DNA of 35,846 nt from Candidatus Gastranaerophilales bacterium (GTDB lineage: Bacteria > Cyanobacteriota > Vampirovibrionia > Gastranaerophilales > Gastranaerophilaceae), in assembly GCA_003150395.1 (NCBI GenBank), contig QAMI01000041.1, forward strand, positions 1-35,846, given 5' to 3'. The notes beneath the pieces were generated by a model. The model was not told the DNA's origin and did not search any database. It was given only the letters and a program-made list of their open reading frames with translations. How positions within the stretch are numbered: position 1 is the first letter of the stretch; every line of letters starts with the position of its first letter. This document shows positions 1-6,501 of this stretch, one piece after another. The position numbers were made by a program, and so were the translations under genes.

Positions 1-3000
1 CCTTTAACAATTGCTTCGTAAGCGCGGTTTCTGCCGTTAACATCGTCGGATTTGATTGTAAGCATTTCCTGTAATGTGTAAGCAGCGCCATAAGCTTCCA
101 ACGCCCAAACTTCCATTTCACCAAATCTTTGACCGCCGAATTGAGCTTTACCACCCAGAGGCTGTTGTGTTACAAGTGAATACGGACCTGTTGAACGAGC
201 GTGGATTTTATCATCAACAAGGTGAACAAGTTTAAGTATGTATGAAAGACCAACTGCTACAGGTTCATCAAACGGTTCACCTGTACGTCCATCAATCAAT
301 CTAACTTTACCGTCTTCAGTTACCCAATCGCAGCCTGATTCTTTAATACCTTTCAAAAGCTCAGCTTTCGTTGCGATTTCGGATTTATTATCACCATACA
401 TTTCATCAAATGAAGGCGCCTCATAATAATTTCCAGTTAAGTATGCTGCCAAACCAAGCAATAACTCATAAGTCTGGCCAACGTTCATACGAGAAGGTAC
501 ACCAAGCGGATTCAATACGATATCAACCGGTGTTCCATCAGGCATAAACGGCATATCTTCTTTCGGTAAAATTCTTGATACGATACCTTTGTTACCGTGA
601 CGTCCTGAGAGTTTGTCACCCACTGAAACTTTACGTTTTTGAGCGATGTAAACTCTTATTACTGTATTTGCGCCCGGCGGAAGTTCGTCGCCTTTTTCTC
701 TGTCAAATACTTTAACGTCAAGTACGCGGCCGCCTTCACCATGAGGAACTCTTAGAGAATTATCTTTTACATCTCTTGCTTTTTCAGCGAAGATTGCACG
801 GAGAAGTTTTTCTTCAGGCGGATGTTCAGATTCACCTTTCGGTGTAACTTTACCTACCAAAATATCGTCTGCATAAACTCTTGCACCAATACGAACAATT
901 CCGCGTTCATCTAGGTGTCTGAGGGCATCTTCTGAAACATTCGGAATTTCGCGTGTAATTTCTTCCGGTCCGAGTTTTGTCTGACGTGCATCGATTTCTA
1001 ATTTTTCAATGTGAACGGATGTGAATACATCATCGTGAACGCATCTTTCTGAAAGCAAAATAGCGTCTTCATAGTTGTAACCTTCCCAAGGCATATACGC
1101 AACAATTACGTTTTTACCTAATGAAAGTTCACCTCCGTTAGTGGACGCACCGTCAGCGATTACAACGCCGGCTTTAACCTTGTCGCCTTCGTTAACAATC
1201 GGACGCTGGTTAATACAAGTATCCTGGTTGCTTCTTAAATATTTCATTAATTGATATACGTGAGGTTTGTTATTTGTATCGCGGATTACAATTTCTTCTC
1301 CGACTACACGTTCAACAACACCGTCAACTTCTGATATTACAACCATACCAGAATCCTTTGCGGCACGAGCTTCCATACCTGTTCCAACACGCGGTCTGTC
1401 TGTAATCAGAAGCGGTACTGACTGACGCTGCATGTTTGAACCCATCAATGCACGGTTTGCGTCATCATGCTCGATAAACGGAATTAATGAAGTTGCAACA
1501 GAGATAATCTGGATTGGAGAAACACCAACGTAGTCAACTTTTTGAGATTCGCCCATTGTAAATTCAGAACGATAACGAATAGGAACATATTCATCTTTAA
1601 ATGTTCTGTCATCATTCAATTGAACGTCAGCCGGAGCTACACGGAAGTTTTCGTCTTCGTCAGCTGTCATATAAACAACTTCATCAGTTACAACACCGTC
1701 TTTAACAACAAAGAACGGAGATTCAATAAAACCGTAGTCATTAACTTTTGCGTGAGTTGCCAAAGAACCGATAAGACCTGCGTTCGGACCTTCTGGAGTT
1801 TCAATCGGACAGATACGTCCGTAGTGAGACGGGTGAATATCACGAACTGCAAAACCTGCACGTTCTCTCATCAAACCGCCTGGTCCAAGAGCTGAAATAC
1901 GTCTTTTGTGAGTTAATTCAGCCAACGGGTTAATCTGGTCCATGAACTGTGACAACTGTGAAGAACCAAAAAATTCTTTCAATGAAGCCACAAGAGGTTT
2001 CGTGTTCAACAAGTTCAACGGAGTCAAAGTTTCTGAATCTTGAAGTGTCATTCTTTCTTTAACAATTCTTTCAATTCTTGAAAGCCCAACTCTGAACTGG
2101 TTTTGAAGAAGTTCACCAACGGAACGGATTCTTCTGTTGCCAAGGTGGTCAATATCATCAACAGTTCCTTCATCGTATGTTAAATTAATCAAATATTCGA
2201 TTGATGCAACAATATCCTGAACTGTCAAAGTTCTCTGATTTTTTGGAATGTTCAGGTTCAATTTTTTGTTTAATTTATAACGGCCGACACGTCCGATATC
2301 GTATTTCTTTTCATCAAAGAAACGGGCTTCCAAAATTGAACGTCCGCCTGCTGCTGATGCCGGATCGCCCGGTCTTAATTTTTTATAAACTTCAATTAAA
2401 GCATCATCAGTAGTTTCTGCAGTATCTTTATCCAAAGTTTTCTTTAAGAATTCAAAGTGGGTGAATAAAGATTCCATTTCTGAAACTGTTATACCCATAG
2501 CTTTTAACAATGTTGTAGCTAAGATTTTTCTATTTTTATCGATTTTAACGTAAATCAAATCGTTAGAATCTGTTTCGATTTTCAACCATGCGCCGCGGTT
2601 CGGAATCATAGTTGCATTATATAAGCGTTTTCCGGCAGGCGAAATTTCACGCTTGAAGTAAACACCAGGTGAACGGACAATCTGAGAAACGATAACACGT
2701 TCTGCTCCGTTTACGATAAATGTACCTTTGTCGGTCATTGTCGGAATATCACCGATATAAACTTCTTGTTCTTTAATTTCACCGCTGTCACGGTTAACAA
2801 GCCTTATCATAACGCGAAGCTGTTTGGCATAAGTTGCGTCATGAATTCTTGCTTCTTCAACCGTATACTTTGCGTTATCAAAAGTATAGTTTGGCAAGAA
2901 ATGCAATTCTAATCTGCCGGTATAATCTTTAATCGGAGAGAAAGAAAGCAATTCTTCTTTCAAACCTTCTTTCAAAAACCATTCAAACGATTTTTTTTGC

Positions 3001-3086
3001 ACTTCAATAAGATCCGGTAAATCGTCCAATCTGGTATGCGGGATACCCATTGGCGTTACTCTTTTCGCATATTTTGTCTTAGACAT
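1..3086 (-). CDS. rpoB: RNA polymerase beta subunit, C-terminus cut by window edge
   Basis: This is the catalytic beta subunit of RNA polymerase. Translating the minus strand from the ATG at 3086 gives about 1028 residues with no stop. The last residues seen (RAYEAIVKG) lie close to the usual C-terminus, so probably only a few dozen residues are missing. The rifampicin-pocket segment GSSQLSQFMDQINPLAELTH is intact, with Q513, D516, H526, R529, S531 and L533 (E. coli numbering) all wild type. The later motif KVSVGDKLSGRHGNKG is also present. A ribosome binding site (GAGGTGA) precedes the start. The gene begins a transcript with its own promoter instead of following rplL directly, and rpoC would be expected beyond the left edge. 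The identification is secure. Confidence 0.98.
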   Translation of the reverse strand, partial: MSKTKYAKRVTPMGIPHTRLDDLPDLIEVQKKSFEWFLKEGLKEELLSFSPIKDYTGRLELHFLPNYTFDNAKYTVEEARIHDATYAKQLRVMIRLVNRDSGEIKEQEVYIGDIPTMTDKGTFIVNGAERVIVSQIVRSPGVYFKREISPAGKRLYNATMIPNRGAWLKIETDSNDLIYVKIDKNRKILATTLLKAMGITVSEMESLFTHFEFLKKTLDKDTAETTDDALIEVYKKLRPGDPASAAGGRSILEARFFDEKKYDIGRVGRYKLNKKLNLNIPKNQRTLTVQDIVASIEYLINLTYDEGTVDDIDHLGNRRIRSVGELLQNQFRVGLSRIERIVKERMTLQDSETLTPLNLLNTKPLVASLKEFFGSSQLSQFMDQINPLAELTHKRRISALGPGGLMRERAGFAVRDIHPSHYGRICPIETPEGPNAGLIGSLATHAKVNDYGFIESPFFVVKDGVVTDEVVYMTADEDENFRVAPADVQLNDDRTFKDEYVPIRYRSEFTMGESQKVDYVGVSPIQIISVATSLIPFIEHDDANRALMGSNMQRQSVPLLITDRPRVGTGMEARAAKDSGMVVISEVDGVVERVVGEEIVIRDTNNKPHVYQLMKYLRSNQDTCINQRPIVNEGDKVKAGVVIADGASTNGGELSLGKNVIVAYMPWEGYNYEDAILLSERCVHDDVFTSVHIEKLEIDARQTKLGPEEITREIPNVSEDALRHLDERGIVRIGARVYADDILVGKVTPKGESEHPPEEKLLRAIFAEKARDVKDNSLRVPHGEGGRVLDVKVFDREKGDELPPGANTVIRVYIAQKRKVSVGDKLSGRHGNKGIVSRILPKEDMPFMPDGTPVDIVLNPLGVPSRMNVGQTYELLLGLAAYLTGNYYEAPSFDEMYGDNKSEIATKAELLKGIKESGCDWVTEDGKVRLIDGRTGEPFDEPVAVGLSYILKLVHLVDDKIHARSTGPYSLVTQQPLGGKAQFGGQRFGEMEVWALEAYGAAYTLQEMLTIKSDDVNGRNRAYEAIVK

Positions 3087-3255
3087 CAATTCACCTCATT
3101 AAATAATGGTGTACATACTACTAAAAAATATTTTTCTAACTTAAGGCTGTAAACCTTTTACCTGCCTGCGTCTCAGACTGATAAACCTTTATATGATATT
3201 CGGGGGAATTTGATTTGGGCACAATTCACCCGACTTTAATTTAACATGTTCTTTA
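3087..3255 (-). promoter_or_regulatory. rpoB 5' leader
   Basis: This is the start-proximal part of the 393-base gap between rpoB and the divergent secreted-protein genes. It would form an untranslated leader of about 160 nt if transcription starts just after the promoter at 3256-3283. It is less AT-rich than the rest of the gap. It contains two copies of TAAACCTTT (3150-3158 and 3182-3190, plus strand), each preceded by CTG or CTGA. No open reading frame and no known riboswitch or ribosomal-protein leader was recognised. Confidence 0.35.
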
Positions 3256-3283
3256 ATCGTAATACATCAATATTTTTAGTCAA
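3256..3283 (-). promoter_or_regulatory. Predicted sigma-70-type promoter of rpoB
   Basis: Read on the minus strand, TTGACT (3283-3278) and TACGAT (3261-3256) are separated by 16 nt. The -35 matches the consensus at five of six positions and the -10 at four of six. It points toward rpoB, about 170 bases upstream of its start codon. Confidence 0.55.
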
Positions 3284-3367
3284 GAAAATTTAAAACCTTT
3301 TCAAAAATTTTGTTAAATTTTCGTAATAAATCGTTAAAGATTTTTACTTTATGGGCATAAAATTATC

Positions 3368-3402
3368 TTTATATGCGGTTTTAAACCGAATATAAATTTT
3401 TT
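3368..3402 (+). terminator. Terminator-like hairpin with T tract, no gene upstream
   Basis: TTTATAT (3368-3374) pairs with ATATAAA (3390-3396), and inside it CGGTTT (3376-3381) pairs with AAACCG (3383-3388). Six Ts follow (3397-3402). This has the form of an intrinsic terminator on the plus strand. It sits between two divergent genes, so there is no annotated plus-strand transcript for it to end. It may insulate the promoter at 3433 from antisense transcription, or end an unrecognised small RNA. Confidence 0.45.
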
Positions 3403-3432
3403 AGGAAATTCCTGTGCTAAAGTACCCAAAAC

Positions 3433-3461
3433 TTGCAGATATTCAAACTTTCTGCTATATT
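3433..3461 (+). promoter_or_regulatory. Predicted promoter of the three-gene secreted-protein cluster
   Basis: TTGCAG (3433-3438) and TATATT (3456-3461) are separated by exactly 17 nt. The predicted transcript start near 3468 leaves a very short leader that contains the GAGGGG ribosome binding site just before the ATG at 3480. Confidence 0.6.
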
Positions 3462-3479
3462 TTAGTCTGAGGGGAAATT

Positions 3480-4094
3480 ATGAAAAGATTTTTTATATTA
3501 TTTGCAGTATGCCTATTGATTATTTTTTCAGGATTAAATAATTCAGCATTTTCTGCTTCCTGGGACCAGCTTTCACAAAACGAGAGGGAGGCTTTTATAA
3601 ATCAGTCAATAGAAGATATGAAATCTTTTAGGGATATCGATATTTCAAAAGATACTTTAGAAAATATTTTTGGAATTAAATCCTCAAGAGATACGAATTA
3701 CAAAGAACACAACACCGGAAAAACTTCGCTAAACGGAGTAATTGTAAAAAATACAAGCTGGTCGTATTTAATGCCGGGTCCGAGTTATCTTGGCAAAAGC
3801 GGTCCGTCAATGCAAATAAATTCAGGTTACACACTTTCAAATGACAATATTACGCTGAGTTTTAACAAAAGCGGCAATTTAACAGAAATTAAAACTAAAA
3901 CGCCTTCCTCTGCAAACGGTACTTATATTGTCAAAAAATATAATAAATATAAAAAGCTGATTGAAATAATATTTTATGACGGCAAACGCACGATTTATTT
4001 TAATCAAAACGGAGATGTAGAATTTATAAAAGAAAATGGTATTTCTTATAATATAGAGGGGAAAATACTAAAAAACAAAAAAGGGAGTTTATAA
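3480..4094 (+). CDS. Small secreted protein of unknown function, copy 1 of 3
   Basis: I do not recognise a named family. The 204-residue product starts with a basic, strongly hydrophobic signal peptide, with a likely cleavage after the A-F-S-A site near residue 26, so it should be exported. The mature part has short alternating strands of the kind SFNKSGNLTEIK and YFNQNGDVEFIKENG. These resemble the glycine-turn repeats of YD/MORN-like proteins, but this is only a pattern resemblance. A good ribosome binding site (GAGGGG) precedes the ATG. The stop codon abuts the ATG of the next gene, so the two are co-transcribed. It is the most divergent of the three tandem copies. It keeps the signal peptide, the length and the turn-rich C-terminal half. 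Confidence 0.8.
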   Translation: MKRFFILFAVCLLIIFSGLNNSAFSASWDQLSQNEREAFINQSIEDMKSFRDIDISKDTLENIFGIKSSRDTNYKEHNTGKTSLNGVIVKNTSWSYLMPGPSYLGKSGPSMQINSGYTLSNDNITLSFNKSGNLTEIKTKTPSSANGTYIVKKYNKYKKLIEIIFYDGKRTIYFNQNGDVEFIKENGISYNIEGKILKNKKGSL

Positions 4095-4709
4095 ATGAAA
4101 AAACTTTTTATTATAACAATTTTGCTATTAAATATTTTTTTAAGCCCTACATTTGCACAGGAGCCTGAAACTTTGACTCTGCAAGGAAAAGCTGATTTTA
4201 ATTGGCTTGACATGTCGCAAATAGAACGTGACACAATAATTGATAATTATAAGAACATAATTTTTAGTGACGACACCGTTTACAAATACAAACGCAAAGA
4301 TTTCAAAGCGCTTCACAAAGATTATCTAAAAGACGAAAACAACAAAACTCATTACCTTGAAGCACAAGAAGGTATAACAGAAACTAAAGATTACAGACTT
4401 AGCGGATTTTTTAGCGGAAAAATATTAATCAGCTACGCAATTCAGTACAAAAAAAATCCGAAAACTGTTTATTACTATGACGCATTCGGAAATCTAAAAT
4501 ATGTTGATATGATTTCAGATAATTACCCAAATTTTCCGTACTGGTCAAAACAATATAGAGCAGGCGGGAAAATGATTAGTGCAATATACTTTGTTTCGCA
4601 TGATATGCAATATATGTACGAACCTGACGGAAAATTTCAGGGAGTCTGGTTTATGGACAAAATGTACGACAGAAATGCAAAACAAACTCTCACTAGAACA
4701 AATTGGTAA
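4095..4709 (+). CDS. Small secreted protein of unknown function, copy 2 of 3
   Basis: The 204-residue product has an N-terminal signal peptide with a likely cleavage after S-P-T-F-A. The C-terminal half carries the motif YYYDAFGNLKYV followed by strand-turn-strand units ending in GKFQGVWFMDKMYDRNAK. The same layout recurs in the next gene (YIYDTFGNLYQV, then GDLQGVVVDKKLYNR), so the two are clear paralogues. The YD-x-FGNL motif recalls YD/Rhs-type repeats, but there is only one copy per protein and no toxin domain is visible. The ATG starts directly after the upstream stop codon, with GGGAG as ribosome binding site. The function is unknown. Confidence 0.8.
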   Translation: MKKLFIITILLLNIFLSPTFAQEPETLTLQGKADFNWLDMSQIERDTIIDNYKNIIFSDDTVYKYKRKDFKALHKDYLKDENNKTHYLEAQEGITETKDYRLSGFFSGKILISYAIQYKKNPKTVYYYDAFGNLKYVDMISDNYPNFPYWSKQYRAGGKMISAIYFVSHDMQYMYEPDGKFQGVWFMDKMYDRNAKQTLTRTNW

Positions 4710-4744
4710 TAGTGCAAAAAAAATGTTAACAAAGGCTCAAAATT

Positions 4745-5350
4745 ATGAAAAAATTTTTAATCATTTTATTTTGTATAATATTCAATTTCACTTTAGCTGA
4801 TAGAGCAGAAGCTTATGGAGTGAGGGTTCAAAAGGATTACAGGTTCACAACCCAGCAGGACCGAAACAGGCGGATCGAAGCTTATCAAAAATACCTTGAA
4901 AATACAGGAATTTTTGACGAATCACATACAAAATACAAAACAGACTTTAAAGAATTTAAAAAAGATAAAAATTACAAAGCAAATCTAAATCATGTAAAAC
5001 ATGATAAAGCCTTGCCTGAAAGCGGCTACAAAGTAAAAGGCAACTACTACCAGATGGCTGATAAAATCCTCGCAAATTATTCTGTAACATACGATAATGA
5101 CCCATATACTGAATATATTTACGATACATTTGGAAATTTATATCAGGTTGTAATTTTAACAGGTGAAGATTACATATTGCCGCACTACAAAGCTGTATAT
5201 TCTTTTAACGGGTATCTTCAGAAAGTAAGATTTTTTGCAATTGACGGCTATGAATACATTTTCCTTGCTAACGGAGATTTGCAGGGAGTTGTTGTTGATA
5301 AAAAGTTATACAACCGCGTTGGCAGGCCGGTGAAAGTTTGGCTGCTATGA
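4745..5350 (+). CDS. Small secreted protein of unknown function, copy 3 of 3
   Basis: The 201-residue product has a signal peptide with a likely cleavage after R-A-E-A near residue 23. The middle of the mature protein is rich in Lys, Tyr and Asp. It aligns with copy 2 over the C-terminal 90 residues: KILANYSVTYDNDPYTEYIY against KILISYAIQYKKNPKTVYYY, then the shared D-x-FGNL and QGV motifs. The gene follows copy 2 after 35 nt, with AAAGG as a weak ribosome binding site. No terminator is visible before the convergent prepilin gene. The role is unknown. Confidence 0.78.
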   Translation: MKKFLIILFCIIFNFTLADRAEAYGVRVQKDYRFTTQQDRNRRIEAYQKYLENTGIFDESHTKYKTDFKEFKKDKNYKANLNHVKHDKALPESGYKVKGNYYQMADKILANYSVTYDNDPYTEYIYDTFGNLYQVVILTGEDYILPHYKAVYSFNGYLQKVRFFAIDGYEYIFLANGDLQGVVVDKKLYNRVGRPVKVWLL

Positions 5351-5417
5351 CAAGACTGAACATGTCGTTGGAAAAATGACCAGCTTATCATAAAAATATT
5401 TTGCTATGCTAATCCAG

Positions 5418-6143
5418 CTACCACGGGAGATTTTTCCAATAATGTTTTGATTGATCTTCCGGAGAAACATCATTTACTGCAAACCAAGTACAGCCAATCC
5501 CATTCAGAAGCTGGGTTGAGGTTTTATTACATGGATAGCCCGCTACCTCTGGCCATTTTGCATCTTCTAACTCCTCTTGAGTATAGCTACGAGTCTGTTT
5601 TAACGGCTTTATCTGATCTGAAGCATCATTAACCCGAAATTCAAAGATATCAAACCCTATTCTGTTCGGCTTTGCGTAAGGTCCGTTTGTATCGACCCAG
5701 AATATTATAGAACTATTGTTAATATCTACACCAATACTACCTCCATCCGGTAAAATATAAAAAGCTTTTGGAGAATCCCTGCCTGGGTCAGAGGTGATAA
5801 TTTTTGTTTTATTAAAATTAGTCATAGGATAGATACTATCAAGTTTTTTAACTACGTTCAAATGCTTGTAAAATTCATCTATAAAAATTGGCGCGTCAAC
5901 GTAAACATTATCACTATCATAAGTAGCAAAAGCTTTTCTAAGATTTGAAACACCCAGCGAAGCCTTTGTCATCAAATAAGCATTTGAAAGGTTTGCGTAA
6001 GACTTTTTCAGCCCAACTTCCAAAATTTTCGCCTGGTAATTTTTTATTAACTGAGGAATTGTCATAGCAGCAATTATGCCGACAATACTAAGAGTTATTA
6101 AAACTTCGGCCATAGTAAAGCCCACGAATTTCAACTTTTTCAT
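5418..6143 (-). CDS. Prepilin-like (type IV pilin / pseudopilin family) protein
   Basis: The 241-residue product has a class III prepilin signal. A short basic leader (MKKLKFVG) is followed by FTMAEVLITLSIVGIIAAMT, so the prepilin peptidase should cut between G8 and F9 and leave the conserved Glu at mature position 5. The hydrophobic helix is followed by a globular domain. That domain contains DTNGPYAKPNRIGFDIFEFR and a C-terminal GIGCTWFA. Both motifs recur in the second prepilin-like gene at the right of the window (DVNGPFKKPNAWGRDVFTFR and GLGCTYYA). The product is probably assembled by a type IV pilus or type II secretion-like machine, none of which is encoded here. AAGGA lies upstream, and the 28-bp palindrome lies in the promoter region shared with the XRE gene. 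Confidence 0.85.
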   Translation of the reverse strand: MKKLKFVGFTMAEVLITLSIVGIIAAMTIPQLIKNYQAKILEVGLKKSYANLSNAYLMTKASLGVSNLRKAFATYDSDNVYVDAPIFIDEFYKHLNVVKKLDSIYPMTNFNKTKIITSDPGRDSPKAFYILPDGGSIGVDINNSSIIFWVDTNGPYAKPNRIGFDIFEFRVNDASDQIKPLKQTRSYTQEELEDAKWPEVAGYPCNKTSTQLLNGIGCTWFAVNDVSPEDQSKHYWKNLPW

Positions 6144-6158
6144 TCATTTATTATCCTT

Positions 6159-6186
6159 TAATTATTATAATATATTATAATAATTA
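6159..6186. promoter_or_regulatory. Perfect 28-bp AT palindrome between divergent genes, candidate operator
   Basis: All 14 base pairs of the dyad centred between 6172 and 6173 match (half-site TAATTATTATAATA). It contains TATAAT on both strands and overlaps the probable promoter of the minus-strand prepilin gene, ending 16 bases upstream of that gene's start codon. Another TATAAT lies at 6198-6203 on the plus strand. A helix-turn-helix regulator is encoded next to it, so it could be that regulator's operator. Low-complexity AT sequence can form palindromes by chance. Confidence 0.5.
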
Positions 6187-6237
6187 TAATAACATATTAT
6201 AATTTATTTATCAATATAGTACTGCTAACATTGCATT

Positions 6238-6459
6238 ATGTTAGACGATGATTTTTTAAAAGAATTCGGTTTCCGACTGAAACTTTACAGGTTGAAGCGA
6301 AATTACACACAGGCTCAGCTTGGTGAAATGGTTGAAATTTCAGAACACAGAATAAGTCAAATTGAAAACGGGAAATGCAACCTGACGTTAAAAACTGTAA
6401 ACCGTTTGTCTAATGCTCTTAAAATACCGGTATTAAAACTTTTTAATTTTGAAGAATAA
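6238..6459 (+). CDS. XRE/Cro-CI family helix-turn-helix regulator
   Basis: The 73-residue protein is essentially one Cro/CI-type DNA-binding domain. The core TQAQLGEMVEISEHRISQIE fits helices 2-3, with the recognition helix at EHRISQIENG, followed by KTVNRLSNALKIP. There is no ligand-binding or cleavage domain, so it would act as a simple dimeric repressor or activator. No ribosome binding site is visible before the ATG. A possible -10 (TATAGT, 6215-6220) lies 18 nt upstream of the start, so the leader would be very short. It is divergent from the prepilin gene across the 28-bp palindrome, which suggests but does not prove that it controls that gene and itself. It could also be an orphan antitoxin-like regulator, but no toxin partner is present. 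Confidence 0.88.
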   Translation: MLDDDFLKEFGFRLKLYRLKRNYTQAQLGEMVEISEHRISQIENGKCNLTLKTVNRLSNALKIPVLKLFNFEE

Positions 6460-6483
6460 AAAAGCCGGCTCTAACGCCGGCTT
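6456..6483 (-). terminator. Intrinsic terminator of the M16 peptidase gene
   Basis: AAGCCGGC (6462-6469) pairs with GCCGGCTT (6476-6483) around a 6-nt loop. On the minus strand a T-rich run follows the stem. On the plus strand there is no T tract. It therefore mainly ends transcription of the peptidase gene, directly behind the stop codon of the convergent regulator gene. Confidence 0.8.
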
Positions 6484-6501
6484 AAACTTATAATTGATTA
6501 T

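Noticed and set aside
1542..1895. Plus-strand ORF of 117 codons within rpoB
   Set aside because: It is antisense to a highly conserved part of rpoB, has no family features and no ribosome binding site.
1900..2000. Rifampicin-resistance substitutions in RpoB
   Set aside because: All the main resistance positions carry the sensitive residue. The only difference in the cluster is Ile for Asn518, most likely natural variation.
3480..5350. Toxin-antitoxin or Rhs/contact-dependent toxin cluster, because of YD-x-FGNL motifs
   Set aside because: There is one motif per protein, no nuclease or toxin domain and no immunity-type partner. All three genes encode exported proteins of equal size.
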